DNA of 64,000 nucleotides from Prosopocoilus inquinatus (taxonomy: Eukaryota > Arthropoda > Insecta > Coleoptera > Lucanidae): contig CM069872.1 in assembly GCA_036172665.1 (NCBI GenBank), positions 43,262,101 through 43,326,100 on the forward strand, read 5' to 3'. This document shows positions 58,191 to 64,000 of the stretch, piece after piece (position 1 is the stretch's first letter; every line of letters starts with the position of its first letter). The position numbers and the translations under genes were made by a program. Below the pieces are notes generated by a model. That model did no database searches, was not told the DNA's origin, and saw only the letters and a program-made list of their open reading frames with translations.

Positions 58191-58534
58191 CTAAATTGCG
58201 TTCGCTACAGGAAAGTTACAACTGCGGTAAATGTTCAACATTCGGAGTAAAATAAGCAGCAACAAAACATGTAATCAATATATGTACGAATGTTTCTATG
58301 AAACTTACGACGGCTGTCAAAAACGTAGTAACATCAAAAAAGGAAAAAAGGCGAAAACGAGTCATTTACAGAAATTTTATATTAAAAAGATACTTATTTC
58401 TTAACTTTTTTTGTCGTTTTCTTGCAAAGTAAGTCGGTCACTAAAGTTGACCTCCTTCGGCCCCTTCGATACCTTTATATTTCTTATATTCAGAAAATCT
58501 TCATGCTTCAAAACAATTAAGAAACGCTATTATA

Positions 58535-58858
58535 CAGGGTATTCCACTTAAGGCGACTACCTTGAAGTACTCCAACAGCGACAATTTTCTTAAAAAGTCG
58601 AATAACGCGAAAACGGATTACATTAGGCTCCATGTGTGTTAGACAAAGCCACATTCAAATTCAGTTCGGAATGCGAAAATGTAAAAATATATAGGGCGTT
58701 CTATTTAAAATAACGAAGTGATATAACGCAATGGAACACATTGTACATGCCAAGGTAATTTTAAAATACGGTCCACATCATACGAAGTATGAAACGTTTT
58801 CTTGTATAATGAGTAATTAGAGAGGTATGAAGGATGCCGCCTTAAGTCGAACACCCTG
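58535..58858. mobile_element. TIR element, 324 bp, TA duplication
   Basis: TA at 58533-58534 and 58859-58860. The ends CAGGGTATTCCACTTAAGGC and the inverted CAGGGTGTTCGACTTAAGGC match. The inside has no ORF. Confidence 0.75.
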
Positions 58859-58860
58859 TA

Positions 58861-61080
58861 CAACCTCTCAACGTTACCACTACAAGCATACCACCAATGT
58901 TAATGTTTTCAAATAGTATATGAAAATAATAATGATTATGAAAAAAAATACTCTAAATATTATTAATAAATTGTTTCATAAAATAAAGTAATAATTTCAT
59001 TAGGTTGTGTCTTGTCAATTATTACACGTGTCGCAAAGTAGTACAATATTTAGTACCAACTTTTAAAAATAATTTGCTGAACCAGGAAGTTCAAGTGTCT
59101 TTCAATCATTTATGAATGAATGCTCCCGTAAGTTCGTACATAGTTTCCGAAATAGAACAATTTTCGAACTTCCTCGCTCTGAATAAATTAATAATTTAAT
59201 GCCTCTTTATTTTTCACTTGTAACTCTATTGAAATTTCATCTCTTGATGTATGTAGGTATGTATAGCCGTTATTTAAATTCAACCTTTAAAATGCTATAT
59301 ACGCGAGAGGGATATCATTTATACTGGTAATAAAGCGTCTCAACTCAATATTAAATGGGCTGCAAAGAAGATGGAGAAAAGTTAAATTAATGATGTACTT
59401 CGAGTTCTTTTTTAGTCTGAAACAAAACACTATCGCCGGGCGGCATCGAAATTCCGCCATCCGAGTATTAATCATTTTTTTTGCTATCGGAAAACGCTCA
59501 CTTCATGAATAAAATTTCCCGCGGCATTAAAACTGATTAAATTCTGGATGGCTGGCAAACCGCAGGTCGAAACTCAAACAAAAATTTCGGTTTCGCGCCG
59601 ATAGGTTTTATTTTTTTTTTATTAACATTTAAGACGTGAGTGAGCGTTATCGACGATACATATTTCAGGTCGGTTTTGGCGTAAGGCATCAATCAAGTTT
59701 TGCTTTTTTTCGGCGTCTTCATCGACTGGACTTTTTGTTGCGTGTTTATGTTTAATGATATAATCCATCTTTTCACAAATCGCTTAGGCTTGACATTAAT
59801 GTTTATGTGTTAACCGATACGTATACCCTTTATGAGTGAAAAGCAAAATTCAATTAAACATTGTTCTACTGGAGTCAAGAGCCGTTAAAACGAATGGACT
59901 ATAAATTTTAAAATAAACTGATAATTAAGCATAGGATTTGAATAAATACACGTCATCGTTTCAGTAGCGCCGTAAAAATGTATCGAACAGGCACATTGTG
60001 TAATGGGACGGTGAAAATAATTTACGGCGTTCTTACTATATGACGCAATGTCGCAATAAAGTTCGCCGGTCGAGGTACAACTGGTCAACTAATTACTCTG
60101 AAAATCTTTACACATTTAAACAAGAAGAGTTGATTACACAACTGTAATTTTTTATTGCGGCAATATTGCTCTGTTTTTTGTTATACTGAGTAACACCATT
60201 GCTGTAGCGGCGTTAATTGTCTCCGCAGCCCTTGCGTTTGTTTACACGCTACCATCTAATATTTTATATTGCCTGCTTCACTAGAATTTGAACGACCCAA
60301 AATATATTTCTCCTGAACATACTGATAATGCAGTAGATTTTGGAGATATTTTGACATTACCAAAACGGATCGTTGCTTGCAAATCGGCGAATTTATTGCT
60401 ATTTTATTCTCTCTTAACAGAAAATTTGCCTGCGCCCTTAAATCGCTGGGTGTTATTGTGTTTCGAACTTTTACTTTTGGAGCTATTTAAAGAGCAAAGA
60501 ATAATAAAAAACCAAGAAATCTAGAGGTACTGGAATAGAGGCAATTTTAGTGACTTTGAGTTTTTCAACTAGTCTTTTCCAAATTCATTCATCAGTTATG
60601 GAAACGCTTCGTTTTTTATTAAAAGGTCCATCAATGAAATATAATTCCAGCTTGAATATGGTTCAATCATTTTTACGGTCTCTATATTTGTAACTTATTT
60701 TATTAATTTGATTTAACCATGGTATGTGACATAAAGCTTCCCCGATTTTTTTTTAATATCGAAAGATATTACTGATTTGTTGCGTGAAAATATCAAAATT
60801 TCAACTAAATAAAAATAACTTGTTGTTTAGAATAACTTGAAGACGTATCCCGTTTTTCTTTCTGTAGATATTCCGTTCTCTCCTATAAAAGGTTGCTGCT
60901 CCACTTCTCTTTATAGTTGTTCCTACTGACGACGATACAACCAGCAGCCCCAAAAGAAAACTTAAAATGGGCCACAAACAGTTTTTAAAAAACCTGTTTG
61001 AACTCCTTATTTCCAATTTCTTTTATAACGGATTGTAGGCTATCCTAGATCATCGTCTCTCTGGAAGTAGATGATCATTA
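58861..61080. other. Intergenic, no gene recognised
   Basis: Short ORFs only; none has a domain or plausible splice context. Confidence 0.45.
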
Positions 61081-61297
61081 GGGGCTTTCCTTTTGCCACA
61101 AATCTCACTTTAGATCACATAAACGTCATTTCCGTTGGTACGAATAAGAATGTTTGACCTCGTATTACAACATGACAACCAATGGGAGTGCTCGAGTGGC
61201 AAGGTAGGAGGTCGAAATATTAATTCAAAATTACCTGTTCCTTCCAACGGAAACATTTATGTGATCTAAGGTAAGATTTGTGGCAAAGGAACGCAGC
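61081..61297. mobile_element. MITE, 217 bp, TTA duplication
   Basis: TTA at 61078-61080 and 61298-61300. Arms of about 55 bp: TTGCCACAAATCTCACTTTA and the inverted TAAGGTAAGATTTGTGGCAA; AGATCACATAAACGT and ATTTATGTGATCT; CCGTTGG and CCAACGG. Confidence 0.75.
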
Positions 61298-61300
61298 TTA

Positions 61301-63394
61301 CATGTCAGGATCTAACAAACGAAAAATAAATAAATGTAACGCCATAGAAACATTTCGTAAACTCACACTCGGGTTTACTTTTACAGACGGGTCCTCGCAG
61401 CGGGAAGTACACCGGTATTTATTAAGAACGTAACCTAGTTTTTGAAAAGTAGATATACAAGTCACCTCTAAATTTCGCGAATTTCCGAGAAGCTTCTAGG
61501 TGAAGCGAAATTTTTGTAAACAGGCGTCTTTTGGGGCGGCATCAGGACGCAACACTATCTTAGCTTCATTTTCAGTTAAAAAAAAAACTTTTCCATTTAT
61601 GTGGGCCTTTCTTTTATCCCCATTTCATTGGTATGGTATCTATTATATAACGCCATTTCGCAGTCTCTGTGTCCTGTGTTCCTTTCTCGTACGTCCAGAA
61701 CTTGTGTTTCTTCTATATTACATCTACGGTTCGTCCTTGATCAAGGACGAAATTTAATCGTCCTTGTTCATCAGTTTGAGAAAACTTTGGTTTGGTTCTT
61801 TTCTGTCGCGTTGTTTGTTATTTTTTAAACAGGAGAGATATGTCTGACCTTAAAGCCTTTTCTTGTGTACTAAAAGGCAAATTTGTCTTAGCTGATAAAC
61901 CACTTACTAACGCATGCGGGTGTCGTTTAACAAGAGATTCGACATTTTCAGTGACTTTTTTATGGATTTTGTGCTTCTTATAGACTTTTCTGTTAATGCG
62001 CTTCCTGAGGTATGGAATCTTTCTTAACTTAATTAATATGGTGTAATAACGCAGTGTCTTCAATAACTACAACCGAAATTGTTGGCGAGGCGATGACAGT
62101 CTGTACGAAATCGGTGTTAAATACTGCCCGGGATTACTTGCTAGACGGGAGGGAATGTAGCGCAAACAGTAAACGCACGTGGAAACCAAGCAAACGACGA
62201 AATGGAGAATCAAACATAGTTGTTTGAGATTCATGAAATGTACATTTAGTATATTTTTAAAGTTGGCACCATTGTTTTCAGTAGCGTTGAGCAACCAACA
62301 TCAGGTGTGTGTAACAACATGGCGATCGAATAAAAACGTAGAAAAAACGTGCACGTGTTATTTATTAACAAAGGTTGATAATCAAGCAAAGGACGCCCAA
62401 CGTATGACAACCAACAACAAACAAAAGAATAATCAAACAATAGTGCTTACCTTGCCGTAAACAGCAAGCTGGAAAGATTATCGCGGCACACTCCCAGAGC
62501 CGAAAGACGGTTCCTAACCTACGGGGGACAGCACAGCAGTTCGGATTATAATCCATTCACAACGTCTGGTGAAATGTTCAACAACATAACTTCCAAGAAA
62601 GCACCAAAGCACGCAGCGCTATCGAAAAGTGACCACATTTTAATCGTAGGGAACCAAAAGGACATGAGTCGGCCGGTTAAGGCTCTTCTGACCCATCTAA
62701 AAAAACTATTTTTCCTTTTCTTCTAATATGTCAGAATACGCGCCTTTTAAATCTGACTAATTTCATTAGAGAAAAAAATTATACCATCTGTAATTTTGAA
62801 GAACACCATTAAAAAGAAATTTATCACTGTAGTAAAGAATGTAATTCTAGAAGAGGCCAAATTAATATTAATGTATGAAAAATATGAATTATTTAAATAT
62901 CGTTGTTAATATTAATGCTCGTATATTTTGAAATTTAATAATTACACTAGCCTGCCAAGGTTTTGCGGATGACGTAAAACTAGGTGTATTTAGTAGATTT
63001 GGTGTTTCTGAGTTCGAGAAAAATATAATAATTTTTTCATCACGCACCACTTTTCTTTTAAATAACAATATTTCAAAGTAGGTTTTTCAATCATAATTTT
63101 CGAGAAGCCAACTGTTCTAACTTCTTTGCACATTTCCACTTGTCATTATTAACAGATTTGTGCTTACGATTGCTTAAGTGTTTATACTGCTGTACGAAAT
63201 ATTAGTTTGTACTATACCGCGTGATCCTGTTTAAGCAAATATTGAGAAAATATGAATGATAAAGTAAATGTCTCTAAAAGATGTTGTCTAAAAACAGTTT
63301 TGCTACATTTGTGGTTAAACCCAAAAAAGACACCAAAATAGGTTTGCTATATCCAAAGTTCGTTATAACCGGTAAATAAAAATGAAGTATGTAT
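61301..63394. other. Intergenic, no gene recognised
   Basis: Overlapping ORFs of 60-93 codons on both strands (about 61500-62560) have no recognised domains. Confidence 0.4.
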
Positions 63395-63655
63395 TTAGTA
63401 GGGTTATAACCGAGAGTTCTTTACAAACGGATTCACTACAGCCGACCTTCACTATACAGAGCTTTTGATAGACAAGCTACAATGGAACCTCTATAACTCA
63501 AATTTCAAGGGACTGGAAAATTACGAGTTATAGAAATTTCCAGTTAAAGAAATAGATAGCAGTTGCATATAATGTGCAAGGACCGTCACTAAATTTCGAC
63601 TTACAGAAAACGTCGATTTGTGAAGGTTCGTGTTAAAGAGGTGCGACTGTATATA
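63395..63655. repeat. Fragment resembling a pogo/Tigger-type element end
   Basis: TGGAACCTCTATAACTCAAA, then GGGACTGGAAAATTACGAGT and, at the right, ACAGTCGCACCTCTTTAAC in reverse complement. This is the kind of terminus repeated in pogo-group elements. No transposase is present. Confidence 0.4.
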
Positions 63656-64000
63656 TTTTTGGAAGTAAAAAGAGGAACTTTTGTTAATTCGAGAAAATTT
63701 ACTGAATTTTAAATGTAAAATATCAAAATTTTTAAAACTTTAACTGGACAGTTAAATTGGACAAAAATTGACAAAAATTGACTTTAATTAGAATAACAAA
63801 TTTGATTCTCATTTCCAATCGTCACTTGTTTTTTTTTTAATCAATTCTGGCGGTTCAGGTAAATCCCTAAAACGTTTGCAATTATCATTTTTTTATATGT
63901 CTCATAATAAAGTGTGCAAGTACCGTATAAAATGTAAAAAAGAACTCTCCAAAATGTTTAATTTTTTTTGGAATCCTGATGTGATAGAAAAAGCTAATAA

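Noticed and set aside
61500..62560. Cluster of ORFs of 60-93 codons on both strands
   Set aside because: No domains, promoters or splice sites were seen, and the frames overlap one another, as expected by chance.

Overview
The window is nuclear DNA of an arthropod, most likely an insect. The support is a cluster of intron-rich housekeeping genes with introns often only about 50-70 bp, AT-rich spacers and many short DNA transposons of insect type. A beetle is possible, but nothing here proves the order. No bacterial gene, rRNA, canonical tRNA or CRISPR array was seen. The left 20 kb is gene-dense and, with one exception, transcribed leftwards (minus strand). The genes are: the 5' half of cytoplasmic cysteinyl-tRNA synthetase (1-4571, running off the left edge), translation initiation factor eIF3m (7411-8890), kanadaptin (SLC4A1AP family, FHA plus dsRBD, 9181-12548) and an ADAM17-like membrane metalloprotease (17444-20025). 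Exon boundaries were placed by GT/AG sites, reading frame and family similarity. A plus-strand, single-exon coiled-coil gene (11343-11840) is nested whole in a 698-bp intron that splits kanadaptin's FHA domain. Its only visible poly(A) signal lies beyond kanadaptin exon 2, so its 3' UTR is probably antisense to that exon. Two of the genes act in translation (CARS, eIF3m). No functional link among all four is evident. The right 44 kb (20-64 kb) holds no gene I recognise and is mostly a graveyard of non-autonomous elements. It includes a solo LTR with perfect TSD, a frameshifted Tc1/mariner copy and a transposase scrap between 20-bp direct repeats. There are two hAT-type elements, many palindromic MITEs with TA, TAA, TTA or TTAA duplications, long fold-back elements, a tRNA-derived SINE candidate and several tandem arrays. 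Weak gene-like signals there are a TATA box followed at proper distance by a 31-aa single-TM micro-ORF (37143-37297), a TATA promoter near 45.15 kb, a strongly bounded candidate exon (29945-30122) and a 64-aa signal-peptide ORF (30784-30978). The most interesting signal is not a protein. Four short loci (near 14.45, 20.7, 55.03 and 58.1 kb) match the hammerhead ribozyme core (CUGANGA, stem II, GAAA). One, whose core is decayed, is a 117-bp A-tailed insertion with a 14-bp target-site duplication inside a MITE; its empty site can be inferred from a sister MITE. This suggests tiny hammerhead-bearing retroposons moved by reverse transcription.
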